Positions 1-8,405 of a stretch of DNA of 64,000 bases are shown one piece after another. The notes below the pieces were generated by a model, which did no database searches, had not been told where the DNA came from, and saw only the letters and a program-made list of their open reading frames with translations. Made by a program: the position numbers and the translations under genes. How positions within the stretch are numbered: position 1 is the stretch's first letter; each line of letters begins with the position of its first letter. Source of the stretch: Moorella sp. E308F (GTDB lineage: Bacteria; Bacillota; DSM-521; Neomoorellales; Neomoorellaceae); contig NZ_BJKN01000002.1 in NCBI RefSeq assembly GCF_006538365.1, forward strand, positions 756,401 through 820,400, read 5' to 3'.

Positions 1-552
1 TCCTTCACGCAGGGTTAATTCCAGCAGGGCATGGTCCCCTTTAATCCGGCGCATTTGTACCCACGCCGGGGCGGTAAGGCCATCTTCCAGCTTGACACCC
101 CGGCGTAAATGGGTAATAGTATTAGCATCCGGCACTCCTTTTACCAGGGCCAGATAAGTTTTAGGTATACGATAGCGCGGGTGGGTGAGCCTTAAGGTCA
201 ATTCTCCATCATTGGTAAGTAATAAAAGGCCTTCGGTAGCATAATCCAGGCGGCCGACGGGATATAACCTGGCAGGCACGTCTTTGACCAGGTCAACTAC
301 TTTAGGGCGCCCCTGGGGGTCGGAGACCGTTGTTACATAACCGGGCGGCTTATATAATAATACATAGACTTTTTCTTCCGGACCGGTAATAGGCCGGCCA
401 TCGACAGTTACCTCGTCCCGGCCCGGTATTATCTGGACGCCCATAGCAGTAACAATTTTACCATTAACCTTTACCCGGCCGGCCCGGATCATCTCCTCCG
501 CATGACGCCGAGAAGCCACCCCCGTTTGGGCCAGGTATTTTTGTAAACGCAT
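1..552 (-). CDS. rluB: 23S rRNA pseudouridine synthase, RluB family (3' end beyond window)
   Basis: Only the first ~184 codons lie in the window; the ATG is at 552 and the frame stays open to base 1. An N-terminal S4 RNA-binding domain (starts MRLQKYLAQTGVASRR) is followed by the RsuA/RluB-type pseudouridine synthase core, with the catalytic motif VGRLDYATEGLLLL, whose Asp is the nucleophile of the family. The enzyme isomerises a uridine in 23S rRNA. It is normally a neighbour of scpAB and spmAB in Firmicutes, as here. RluB versus RsuA or RluF cannot be settled from the fragment. Confidence 0.9.
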   Translation of the reverse strand, partial: MRLQKYLAQTGVASRRHAEEMIRAGRVKVNGKIVTAMGVQIIPGRDEVTVDGRPITGPEEKVYVLLYKPPGYVTTVSDPQGRPKVVDLVKDVPARLYPVGRLDYATEGLLLLTNDGELTLRLTHPRYRIPKTYLALVKGVPDANTITHLRRGVKLEDGLTAPAWVQMRRIKGDHALLELTLREG

Positions 553-739
553 AAAAACCTCCGTTAACGTTATTATGCTATCATAATTCCCCTTTTAAAG
601 GCAATAGTGCTATACTGATTTTTTTATAAAGACTACCCTTACATCACGACAATAATGTTACCCTCTGGGTACTATCAGAAAATATTACAGTCCCGGGGTT
701 ATTTTAGCCAGGAAAAGTCTCGCACGAGGGGGTTCCACT

Positions 740-1339
740 TTGTCCCGTCACCGTCTCATCTTGCTTGCCATTGCTATGATTCTTATCTTTTTTCTGCTGA
801 CCGCTGCCATACCCCATGCGGCCAATCTCGATCTCCTGGTCCTGGCAGGTATAATGGCCCGGCGAACGCCTGCGGCTACCCATTTCTTCAGGTTTATTAC
901 TTTCTTCGGCACCCCGACTTTCTTTTATCCTGCAACGGCTGCTTTGAGTCTTGCCTACTATACCTGGCGTCGTTGGCAGGGCTTTTGGGGCGTGTTAATT
1001 ACCATGAATGGTACCTGGGGCATTATGGAATGGCTAAAAAATTTTTATCACCGTCCCAGGCCCAGTCTCGGCCCCCTGGAACCTGCACCGGGCTTTAGTT
1101 TTCCCAGCGGTCACGCCATGATGGGAACCGTCTTCTTTGGTCTCCTGGTCCTGTGGTTGTTAAAAATATGCCCTCCCCGTTGTCGCGGCCATATGGTTCC
1201 GGTTACCCTTATTTTTTTGCTTTTACTGGGTTTCAGCCGCCTTTACCTGGGTGTGCACTACCCCACCGATGTCCTGGCCGGTTATGCCGCCGGCATGAGT
1301 ATCCTGGCCCTATTCCTGGCCTGGTGGAAAGAAGGCTAG
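740..1339 (+). CDS. PAP2-family membrane phosphatase
   Basis: A 199-residue integral membrane protein of the type 2 phosphatidic acid phosphatase superfamily. All three signature motifs are visible: K-x6-RP at residues 100-108 (KNFYHRPRP), PSGH at 122-125, and SRLYLGVHYPTD at 166-177. About five hydrophobic segments are present, the first at residues 6-24. Start is TTG at 740 with GAGGGGG at 726-732. Likely substrates are lipid phosphates, such as phosphatidylglycerol phosphate or undecaprenyl pyrophosphate; the exact one cannot be told. It is co-directional with ogt, 22 bp downstream. Confidence 0.88.
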   Translation: MSRHRLILLAIAMILIFFLLTAAIPHAANLDLLVLAGIMARRTPAATHFFRFITFFGTPTFFYPATAALSLAYYTWRRWQGFWGVLITMNGTWGIMEWLKNFYHRPRPSLGPLEPAPGFSFPSGHAMMGTVFFGLLVLWLLKICPPRCRGHMVPVTLIFLLLLGFSRLYLGVHYPTDVLAGYAAGMSILALFLAWWKEG

Positions 1340-1361
1340 AACACGGGGAGGTAACGCCATC

Positions 1362-1907
1362 ATGCCGAAAGAATTGTTTACCATTAGCCATTATCCCTCT
1401 CCTATCGGTAACCTGACGATAGTAACAGGCCCGGCGGGCCTCTGCCGCCTGTCATTCCCCGGGGAGGCACCTGGAACAACCCCCAGCTACCTGGCCCAAA
1501 AATCCCGTGGCGCAACCATCAACGTGGATGAAAACGGCAGCTCTTGCCGGGAAGTTCTCCGGCAGCTGGACGAGTACTTTGACGGCCGGCGCTTTTCTTT
1601 TTCCCTGCGCCTGGACCTCCGCGGTACGCCCTTCCAGCTGGCCGTCTGGTCAGCCCTGCAAAAGATCCCCTACGGTACCACCTGCAGTTACAGCCATATT
1701 GCCCGGGTCATCGGCAGGCCGGGAGCGGTCCGGGCTGTAGGACAGGCCATCGGCCGTAATCCTGTCGGTATTATTATACCCTGTCACCGGGTCATTGGTA
1801 AGGACGGCCGGCTGGTAGGTTTTTTGGGGGGGCTGGCAACCAAAGAGTGGCTGTTGAATTTCGAGAAGGGTAATTTAAAAACTAACCAAACATCAACCGG
1901 CAGATAA
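1362..1907 (+). CDS. ogt: methylated-DNA-[protein]-cysteine S-methyltransferase
   Basis: This DNA repair protein removes O6-alkyl groups from guanine by irreversible transfer to its own cysteine. The active-site motif IIPCHRV is at residues 138-144 with nucleophile C141, preceded by the helix-turn-helix region (GTPFQLAVWSALQKIPYG). Length 181 aa is normal for Ogt/MGMT; no Ada regulatory domain is attached. A good ribosome site (GGGGAGG, 1344-1350) precedes the ATG. The C-terminal motif after PCHRV reads GFLGGL rather than the usual GGFGGG. The 3' end overlaps the convergent spmB end by 26 bp. Confidence 0.93.
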   Translation: MPKELFTISHYPSPIGNLTIVTGPAGLCRLSFPGEAPGTTPSYLAQKSRGATINVDENGSSCREVLRQLDEYFDGRRFSFSLRLDLRGTPFQLAVWSALQKIPYGTTCSYSHIARVIGRPGAVRAVGQAIGRNPVGIIIPCHRVIGKDGRLVGFLGGLATKEWLLNFEKGNLKTNQTSTGR

Positions 1908-2415
1908 CGATGGCGGCTATAAGGCTGGAAATATCGGCCAGGAGCCCCAGGGCCAGGGCGTAGCGATAGCGCCGCACCCCTACCGACCCAAAATAAACCG
2001 TCAGGACATAAAAGGTAGTATCGGTACTGCCCTGCATCACCGAAGCCAGGCGGCCGATAAAGGAATCCGGGCCGTAGTTGCCGATTAGCTCGGCTGCTAT
2101 TCCCAGAGCTCCCCCGCCGGAAAGGGGCCGCATGATGGCCAGAGGTAAAATTTCTCCCGGCACGCCAATCAGTTGAAGGACAGGGTTCAGTAGCCGCGCC
2201 AAGAGGTCCATGGCCCCGGAAGCCCGGAAAACCCCGATGGCCACCAGCATGCCCACCAGGAAAGGAATAATCTTTACTGCCACCTTGAATCCGTCTTCGG
2301 CCCCGGCAACAAAGGTTTCATAAACCGGTACGCCCCGCAGGTACCCATACAGGGGGATAAAAAAAAGAACCATGGGAATCGCCCAGCGCGAAACCTCAAG
2401 TATGAGTTCAGTCAC
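1882..2415 (-). CDS. spmB: spore maturation protein B
   Basis: A 177-aa multi-pass membrane protein of the nucleoside-recognition (Gate) family. In Bacillus, SpmA and SpmB work together in spore core dehydration and heat resistance. The sequence has about four hydrophobic stretches and the family block MRPLSGGGALGI near the middle. Start is GTG at 2415, 6 bp after the end of spmA, so the two are translated from one message. Confidence 0.92.
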   Translation of the reverse strand: MTELILEVSRWAIPMVLFFIPLYGYLRGVPVYETFVAGAEDGFKVAVKIIPFLVGMLVAIGVFRASGAMDLLARLLNPVLQLIGVPGEILPLAIMRPLSGGGALGIAAELIGNYGPDSFIGRLASVMQGSTDTTFYVLTVYFGSVGVRRYRYALALGLLADISSLIAAIVICRLMFG

Positions 2416-2421
2416 GTTCCT

Positions 2422-3012
2422 TCACCCCCGGCGCCCGTTATAAAACCGGCGCAAGAAACGATCGGCAACCACGGCCGTGATCATGCTGAATCCGGTTGCT
2501 AAAATAGTAGGTCCGACGATGATGGTCGGGTCGGTGGAGCTGGCTGCCGCCCGGATGCCAATTATGGTCGCCGGAATAAGGGTCAGGCAGCCGGTATTTA
2601 ATCCCAAAAAGGTACACATGGCCGGGGTGGCTTCTTCAGGGCGGGGGTTTAAAGTTTGTAATTCCTGCATGGCCTTGAGGCCAAAAGGGGTGGCGGCATT
2701 GCCCAGGCCCAGGATGTTAGCGCTTAAATTCATAATGATCGAACCAATGGCCGGGTGATCCCGTGGTATTTCCGGGAAAAGATAACAGGTAAAGGGGCGT
2801 AAAAGCCGCGCCAGGAGGCCTACCAGGCCGGCTTCCTCGGCAATCTTTAAAAGCCCGAGCCACATGGACATGAGCCCAATCAGTTCAAAGGCCAGGGTTA
2901 CGGCCGTCTGGGCCGCCTCCAGTGAAGCTTCGGTAACTACTTCAATGTGGCCGGTAAAGCTGGCCACGATAATGCCTGCTAGAAGCATTAATAACCAGAT
3001 GATATTAACCAT
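2422..3012 (-). CDS. spmA: spore maturation protein A
   Basis: Partner of SpmB: a membrane protein of about 196 aa with the Gate-type block LSANILGLGNAATPFG. The open frame reaches 3027, but the ATG at 3012 is preferred because GGAGGG lies 7 nt upstream of it, while the two earlier ATGs sit on or inside that ribosome site. spmA and spmB form an operon. In this lineage they lie beside gerW and scpAB. Confidence 0.92.
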   Translation of the reverse strand: MVNIIWLLMLLAGIIVASFTGHIEVVTEASLEAAQTAVTLAFELIGLMSMWLGLLKIAEEAGLVGLLARLLRPFTCYLFPEIPRDHPAIGSIIMNLSANILGLGNAATPFGLKAMQELQTLNPRPEEATPAMCTFLGLNTGCLTLIPATIIGIRAAASSTDPTIIVGPTILATGFSMITAVVADRFLRRFYNGRRG

Positions 3013-3147
3013 TGCCATTCCCTCCATAATTTACCTTCCTGGTAACATTTATGAAGGGAGGGCATTTTCTAGAACGGGACTTGAGAGGCCGGAAACAAAT
3101 TAAAAACCCGGTATATGAGAACCCGGGCCATAGTCTCAGGGATTATT

Positions 3148-3609
3148 TCATGTCCCTTCCTGGTGGCGTAAGACCATTTTCGTTCGTACAGGGGCGGGGG
3201 AATTATTGCCGTTACCCTTTTCCTTCTTACCTTTCCCCAGGAGTTCCTGGAGCCTTTCCAGCACCTGGGGGGCGACATCGATAATCCGGTCCACAACAGC
3301 ATTGCCGTCAACCGGCAGCAGCCGGATTTGCTCCTTTCCCACCACCAGGAAGCCCACCGGCTGGACGGAAACACCGGCGCCGCTACCGCCGCCAAAGGGT
3401 AAGGATTTACCGCCTCCACCACCGTCTTCCTGGCCGGGTTCATATTCAGTGCCTCCGGCAACAAAACCGGCCGAAACGCGGGATACAGGGACGATCACAT
3501 GGCCGTCCGGCGTTTCTATAGGATCGCCCACAACGGTATTAACATCAACCATATCCTTGATGCTTTCCATGGCGGTCTTCATTAAAGCCTCTATGGGATG
3601 TTCGGGCAC
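3148..3609 (-). CDS. gerW: GerW family sporulation protein (YtfJ)
   Basis: About 153 aa. The start region VPEHPIEALMKTAMESIKDM and the glycine-rich middle are typical of YtfJ/GerW, a protein needed in Bacillus for spore lysozyme resistance and germination. The open frame extends upstream to 3657, but the GTG at 3609 is preceded by GAGGAGGGG at normal spacing and begins exactly at the family's conserved N terminus. It overlaps the end of the DUF2953 gene by 19 bp, a sign of coupled translation. Confidence 0.88.
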   Translation of the reverse strand: MPEHPIEALMKTAMESIKDMVDVNTVVGDPIETPDGHVIVPVSRVSAGFVAGGTEYEPGQEDGGGGGKSLPFGGGSGAGVSVQPVGFLVVGKEQIRLLPVDGNAVVDRIIDVAPQVLERLQELLGKGKKEKGNGNNSPAPVRTKMVLRHQEGT

Positions 3610-4298
3610 CTGCACCTGCCCCTCCTCATCTGCCAGACTATCTGCAGCAACAGCCATAAAGATTGTACTCCGGCACTTATAATATGACCTAACTTAAGGG
3701 TAAATATGCAGTTGAAATCGGCCTGCCAGCCCGGCGTATCGAAGAGAGGTGTTACCTGCCATTCGGGTGCGCGGAAATCCAGTCGGGCTCGCCGCCGCAG
3801 GTTCTGATACATCCAGGCCAGGATGGTCCAGCTGGTACCGTAAACAAAAGCCGTAGTTGCCGGATCACCCGTCCCCAGGGTTAAAAATAAACGCCAATGC
3901 CGGCAGGTCACCCGGGCGAAAAAATGCCGCCAGATGCCCTTTAAATTATTTAATTTATGTAACCAGTACCCTAACGGCCCGGCGGTGATGAAGCAGGCTA
4001 TCCGACCGGCATTCCACCTTTTGCCCCTGGCAGGACGCTGGGCTACTTCCCCGGGTAATCCTGCTTCTACCCTTTCTCCCGGCAAGAGGGTTTCCAGTCG
4101 CCGGTGACTTTGCCCCGGCCACCAGTCACGGAAGGCGGGGAATGCCACTTCCCACCGGCCCCAGTCTCCCGGTAAATTAAGTTTTATCTCAAGTTTTTCT
4201 TCTCCAGCTATTTGCCGGTAAGTTACCTCCAGCTGCACCGGTACCAGGAGTAATAAAAGGAAACCCGCAACTATCCCTGCCGTCCAGGCCCACAACAC
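3591..4298 (-). CDS. DUF2953 domain protein
   Basis: A 235-aa protein with an N-terminal membrane anchor (WTAGIVAGFLLLLLVPVQLE) and a C-terminal half matching DUF2953 proteins, which in Firmicutes sit immediately upstream of gerW/ytfJ. No catalytic motif is visible. The conserved pairing and the 19-bp overlap with gerW suggest a sporulation role. That role is inference from context. Confidence 0.75.
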   Translation of the reverse strand: MLWAWTAGIVAGFLLLLLVPVQLEVTYRQIAGEEKLEIKLNLPGDWGRWEVAFPAFRDWWPGQSHRRLETLLPGERVEAGLPGEVAQRPARGKRWNAGRIACFITAGPLGYWLHKLNNLKGIWRHFFARVTCRHWRLFLTLGTGDPATTAFVYGTSWTILAWMYQNLRRRARLDFRAPEWQVTPLFDTPGWQADFNCIFTLKLGHIISAGVQSLWLLLQIVWQMRRGRCRCPNIP

Positions 4299-4355
4299 TT
4301 CACCACCCCCGGCAGCCAGTTTGCCCCTATTTTTCCACCGGAGGCGCCTTATATA

Positions 4356-4898
4356 CTATTCCTGCCCGGCCGCCGCTTCATCCAGGGGCGGCAGCTCGGA
4401 TAAATCTTTTAAACCCAAAAATTCCAGAAAGCGAGGAGTGGTAGCATAAAGGATGGGCCGGCCGGGGGCGTCTTTACGCCCTGCTTCCTGGACAAGGCCA
4501 CGGCTTAAGAGGGTATTTAAAACTCCATCCACCTTGACTCCGCGGATATTTTCTATTTCCGCCCGGGTAACGGGCTGGCGGTAGGCAATAATGGCCAGGG
4601 TTTCCAGGGCGGCCATGGACAGGGCCGGCAACTCGGGTTGCAGGAAGGCCTCAACATAATTAGCAAACTGGGGCCGGGTGCACATCTGGTAGCCGCCGGC
4701 TACCTCCCGGATCTGCAGGCCCCGCCCCTCTTCATCATAGAGCGTTTTCAATTCTAAAGCCAGCTCAACTACATCATCGCTACTCAGCCCCAGGCAGGCG
4801 GCCAGGGTACCAACCGGTACCGGCCCCCCGGCTACAAAGAGGAGGCACTCCAGGGCTGCCCTTTTATCTTCGCTAAAAAATAACGGCAAAGGGATCAC
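4356..4898 (-). CDS. scpB: segregation and condensation protein B
   Basis: A 180-aa winged-helix kleisin-interacting subunit of the SMC-ScpAB condensin. It has the ScpB blocks ALECLLFVAGGPV near the N terminus and TLAIIAYRQPVTRAEIENIR in the second winged helix. It partners ScpA and the SMC ATPase in chromosome organisation. Its ATG overlaps the scpA stop by 4 bp, which indicates translational coupling. Confidence 0.95.
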   Translation of the reverse strand: MIPLPLFFSEDKRAALECLLFVAGGPVPVGTLAACLGLSSDDVVELALELKTLYDEEGRGLQIREVAGGYQMCTRPQFANYVEAFLQPELPALSMAALETLAIIAYRQPVTRAEIENIRGVKVDGVLNTLLSRGLVQEAGRKDAPGRPILYATTPRFLEFLGLKDLSELPPLDEAAAGQE

Positions 4899-5662
4899 CC
4901 CCCTGCAGCAGCGGTCTCACCGGGCGACAGCCGGCTTACTTTAATAGTACCAAAGGCTTCTTCCTGGACAAGGCTTACCCGTCCCCGGCGCGCCAGTTCC
5001 AGCAGGGCCAGGAAGGTCAGCGCCACTTCCAGGCGCGTGGGCCGGGGACTTAAAAGAGTGGCCAGGGTAAGGTCCTCCTCCTGTTTGAGGCGCCGCAGGA
5101 TGGTGCGTATTTGCCCCACCAGGGTCAGGGCCGGGCGGGTAATGGTACGGGTTTCCGGCTTGGGGGTGACAGGTTGCCTTGCCAGCACCCTAACCAGGGC
5201 GCGGGCTAGATCTACAGGTGTTATCCCGGCCAGGGGGTTAACACCAGCCAGGGCCCGGGCGACGGCTTCCTGGTCCAGGGGACGGCCAAAGACAAGGGCT
5301 CCTTGAGCTGCTAGATCGCCGAGATGGGCGGCTGCCTCCCGGTAGCGGCGGTATTCTATAAGACGCTCGGCCAGGAGCCTGGCGGGGTCCTCGCCCTCTC
5401 CCTTTTCTTCCTCTCCCGACCCGCCCTTAAGGGGGCGTTGCAGGAGCAGCCTGGCCTTGAGGGCTAACAGTTCGGCGCCCAGGACTAAAAATTCACTGGC
5501 CCAGTCCAGGTCTAGCTCCTCTACTTCATGGAGGTATTCCAGGTACTGGGCCGTCACCTCGGCAACAGGTATAGCCTGGATATCGATTTCCTGGCGTTCA
5601 ATCAGGGTGAGGAGGAGATCGAGGGGGCCCTGAAATATATCCAGCCGAATATTGCCGATCAT
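4895..5662 (-). CDS. scpA: segregation and condensation protein A
   Basis: The kleisin subunit of the SMC condensin, ~255 aa. It starts at MIGNIRLDIFQGPLDLLL, a conserved ScpA N terminus, and has the C-terminal winged helix with FLALLELARRGRVSL. The frame is open to 5770, inside trpS. The ATG at 5662 is chosen because it begins the conserved domain, has GGGGTGGGG upstream, and avoids overlap with trpS. Confidence 0.95.
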   Translation of the reverse strand: MIGNIRLDIFQGPLDLLLTLIERQEIDIQAIPVAEVTAQYLEYLHEVEELDLDWASEFLVLGAELLALKARLLLQRPLKGGSGEEEKGEGEDPARLLAERLIEYRRYREAAAHLGDLAAQGALVFGRPLDQEAVARALAGVNPLAGITPVDLARALVRVLARQPVTPKPETRTITRPALTLVGQIRTILRRLKQEEDLTLATLLSPRPTRLEVALTFLALLELARRGRVSLVQEEAFGTIKVSRLSPGETAAAGG

Positions 5663-5681
5663 GCGCCCCACCCCATTTAAG

Positions 5682-6659
5682 TTACACTCCCATGGCCTCC
5701 CGGACCATGGCCATAGTCCGGCCCGCCGTGGCCCTGGCTTTTGCGGCTCCGGCTGCCAGGATCTCATCAACCAGCTCCGGCCGCGCCGCCCAACGGGCCC
5801 GGCGCTCCCGGACTGGTTCCAGGAAGGCGTTTATTTTTTCCGCCAGGCGTTTTTTGCAGGGGACACAGCCAATGCGGCCGCCCCGGCAGCTGACCCGCGT
5901 CTCTTCAATTTCTTCACCATTATAAATCTCGTGGTAGCGGTGGACCAGGCATACTTCCGGGTGCCCGGGATCGGTTTTGTGAATCCGGGCCGGGTCGGTA
6001 ACCATAAGCCGGACCCTTTCCCACACCTCTTCCGGTGCAGCCGACATGGGAATGTCATTGTGATAGCTTTTACTCATCTTGCGGCCGTCAATGCCGGGTA
6101 ACATGGCGACTTTAGCTAACAGGGCCTGGGGCTCGGGGAAAAGGGAAGTTTTATACAGGTAGTTAAACCGGCGCGCCACTTCCCGGCAGAACTCCAGATG
6201 GGGCAACTGGTCTTCGCCCACCGGGACGCCGTCGGCCAGGTAGATAAGGATATCAGCGGCCATCAGGAGGGGATAGCCCAAAAAACCATAGGTTGACACG
6301 TCCTTACCCTCTTTACCCAGCTGCTGGATCTGATCCTTGTAGGTGGGGACGCGTTCCAGCCAGGACAAGGGGGTGAACATGGAAAAGAGCAGATGGAGCT
6401 CGGCATGTTCCTTGACATGGGACTGGACGAAGATGGTGCTGCGCTCGGGGTCTAATCCGGCGCCCAACCAGTCAAGGAGCATGGCGCGGATATTCTCCTG
6501 CAGCTCTGCGGTATTGTCATAACCTGTAGTCAGGGCGTGCCAGTCGGAAATAAAGTAAAAGCATTCGTTTTCTTCCTGCAGGCGCACCCAATTTTCCAGC
6601 ACGCTCAGGTGGCCGATATGCAGCCGCCCCGTGGGTCGCATGCCGCTCAAAATACGCAT
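5682..6659 (-). CDS. trpS: tryptophanyl-tRNA synthetase with Fe-S cysteine motif
   Basis: Class I aminoacyl-tRNA synthetase charging tRNA-Trp. The HIGH motif is at about residues 14-17 (GRLHIGHL) and KMSKS at about 194-198. In the C-terminal domain four cysteines are spaced C-x20-C-x6-C-x2-C. This closely resembles the C-x22-C-x6-C-x2-C pattern that binds a [4Fe-4S] cluster near the anticodon site in the Thermotoga enzyme. ATG 6659 is preferred over a GTG at 6671 that directly abuts the GAGGAG ribosome site. Confidence 0.95.
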   Translation of the reverse strand: MRILSGMRPTGRLHIGHLSVLENWVRLQEENECFYFISDWHALTTGYDNTAELQENIRAMLLDWLGAGLDPERSTIFVQSHVKEHAELHLLFSMFTPLSWLERVPTYKDQIQQLGKEGKDVSTYGFLGYPLLMAADILIYLADGVPVGEDQLPHLEFCREVARRFNYLYKTSLFPEPQALLAKVAMLPGIDGRKMSKSYHNDIPMSAAPEEVWERVRLMVTDPARIHKTDPGHPEVCLVHRYHEIYNGEEIEETRVSCRGGRIGCVPCKKRLAEKINAFLEPVRERRARWAARPELVDEILAAGAAKARATAGRTMAMVREAMGV

Positions 6660-6679
6660 TCTATGAAACACTCCTCTAC

Positions 6680-7309
6680 TTATATAAATGCCAGGCCGCT
6701 GGCCGTAATAATCAAATCGAGTACCAGGGTAACCAGAGGACCCATGATGCGGCCGATAATTCCAGTAGCAATAAGGAGCAGTAAAAGCAAGGTACCGTAG
6801 CTTTCTAACTGGTAAACTGCCGCCGCTCCTTCCGGGGGTAAGATGCCGGCCAGGACGCGGGAACCGTCCAGGGGCGGTACGGGGATAAGGTTAAAAACAG
6901 CCAGGACCACGTTATAACCAACCAGGAGGTTTAAAAAAGTAGCCAGCCAGTAGCCGCCTACATCAAACCTGAGAAAGACCTGCAGGACAACTGCCGCCAG
7001 GTAGGCCAGCACCAGGTTCATGGCGGGCCCGGCCAGGCCCACCAGCATCATCCCTTTACGCCGGTCCATCTGGAAGTAATAGGGGTTGATTTGCACCGGT
7101 TTAGCCCAGCCAAAACCGGCCACAATAAGGAGCAGGGTTCCCAGGATGTCCAGGTGGGCCAGGGGGTTTAAGGTTAACCGTCCCTGGTTCCTGGCCGTCG
7201 GGTCGCCCAGGATGTAGGCCATCTTGCCGTGGGCATACTCATGAAAGGTCAGGGCAATTAAAATGGCCGGGATGCCTAAGATCAGCTGGGGTAAACTTTG
7301 CAGGTGCAT
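6680..7309 (-). CDS. site-2 protease family membrane metallopeptidase (M50)
   Basis: A 209-aa intramembrane zinc peptidase of the short YwhC-like M50 subfamily. It has the zinc motif FHEYAHG (HExxH, residues 23-27) and the second conserved block NLIPVPPLDGSRVL carrying the third ligand Asp. There are six hydrophobic segments and no PDZ domain. The substrate is unknown; in these bacteria the gene is commonly next to trpS and scpA. Start ATG at 7309, 16 bp from the preceding gene. Confidence 0.9.
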   Translation of the reverse strand: MHLQSLPQLILGIPAILIALTFHEYAHGKMAYILGDPTARNQGRLTLNPLAHLDILGTLLLIVAGFGWAKPVQINPYYFQMDRRKGMMLVGLAGPAMNLVLAYLAAVVLQVFLRFDVGGYWLATFLNLLVGYNVVLAVFNLIPVPPLDGSRVLAGILPPEGAAAVYQLESYGTLLLLLLIATGIIGRIMGPLVTLVLDLIITASGLAFI

Positions 7310-7325
7310 GACCGTCTCCTTTCCA

Positions 7326-8390
7326 TCAGGGTGATACCCGCGCTGGTAGCCGGCTCCACCCAGCCATGGCCAGGATAAAAATCAGTGCTTCCGGGGCCAT
7401 GCGGGGGCCTGCCGCCATGTATTCGGGCAGGAAACTTCGCGCCAGGCAGGGAGCCAGTTCCGGTAACAAATCCCTGGCGGCATAAATCTTACTGCGCTTT
7501 TTGCGGCCAAAATTCAAACTATCCAGGACCTCATCCAGTTCTGTTGCCCTTAATTTTGCCGTGGCGATTAAAAAATAAACCAGGCTGGCATCTATGGGTC
7601 GCTGGCCCCGCCATTTCCACTGGCAGAGGAGTTTTTCCGCCCGCCGGCCGGCGGCCACATCGGGCAATCCGCCTCCAGGTAAACCCCGCCAGCCCAGGTC
7701 GATTAAACTTTCCCAGGCCGCTACTGGCCGCCGTTCTTTGAGTAAAAGGATAAATTCCTGCCAGAAACGCTCCGGTTCTATAAGGTTCAGGTAACCTCCT
7801 GCCAGGGCCTCCCTTGCTAAAGAGCAGGTCTCTTCTTCCAGGTTAAATTTCAAACGGGTGGCGAAACGCACCCCCCTTAAAAGGCGGGTGGGGTCATCAC
7901 GAAAGCTGTCCCGGTGCAGCACCTTTAAGATTTGCCGGGCCAGGTCTTCCCGCCCGCCGAAAGGATCCAGGATTTCCCCCAAGTCGCGGGCCATTAAAGG
8001 AAGAGCCATGGCATTGACGCTAAAATCCCGCCGGGCCAGGTCGGCCTCAAGGGTCGCCGCCTCCACTTCGGGCAGGGCTCCAGGCCGGGGATAATATTCC
8101 CGGCGGGTGGTGACTACGTCCACCCGTTCGCCGCTCCAGTAGACGGTAGCCGTCAGGAAACGCTCGTGAAAAACTGCGCGCCCGCCTAACTGCCGGGCCA
8201 GTTCCCGGGCAAAGAGAAGGCCGTCGCCCTCCACTGCCAGGTCCAGGTCGACCTCGGGCCGGCTCAGGAGCAGGTCCCGGACCGTCCCACCTACCAGGTA
8301 AACCCGCTGGCCTTTAACAGAGGCTATTTTTCTGGCCTGGAACAGGATGCGCAGCTGGTTGCGGCGGAAAAATTTCTGGTAGGAGATCAT
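7326..8390 (-). CDS. CCA tRNA nucleotidyltransferase / poly(A) polymerase head-domain protein
   Basis: A 354-aa class II nucleotidyltransferase. The head domain shows LVGGTVRDLLL and DLDLAVEGDG (catalytic aspartates), then RRDFSVNAMALPL and the RNA-binding segment DDPTRLLRGVRFATRL. It adds CCA, or part of it, to tRNA 3' ends. No C-terminal HD domain is present, and the product is shorter than the enterobacterial type. Whether it adds CC, A or CCA cannot be decided from this sequence. Confidence 0.87.
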   Translation of the reverse strand: MISYQKFFRRNQLRILFQARKIASVKGQRVYLVGGTVRDLLLSRPEVDLDLAVEGDGLLFARELARQLGGRAVFHERFLTATVYWSGERVDVVTTRREYYPRPGALPEVEAATLEADLARRDFSVNAMALPLMARDLGEILDPFGGREDLARQILKVLHRDSFRDDPTRLLRGVRFATRLKFNLEEETCSLAREALAGGYLNLIEPERFWQEFILLLKERRPVAAWESLIDLGWRGLPGGGLPDVAAGRRAEKLLCQWKWRGQRPIDASLVYFLIATAKLRATELDEVLDSLNFGRKKRSKIYAARDLLPELAPCLARSFLPEYMAAGPRMAPEALIFILAMAGWSRLPARVSP

Positions 8391-8405
8391 CGTTTGCCAG
8401 GGAAT

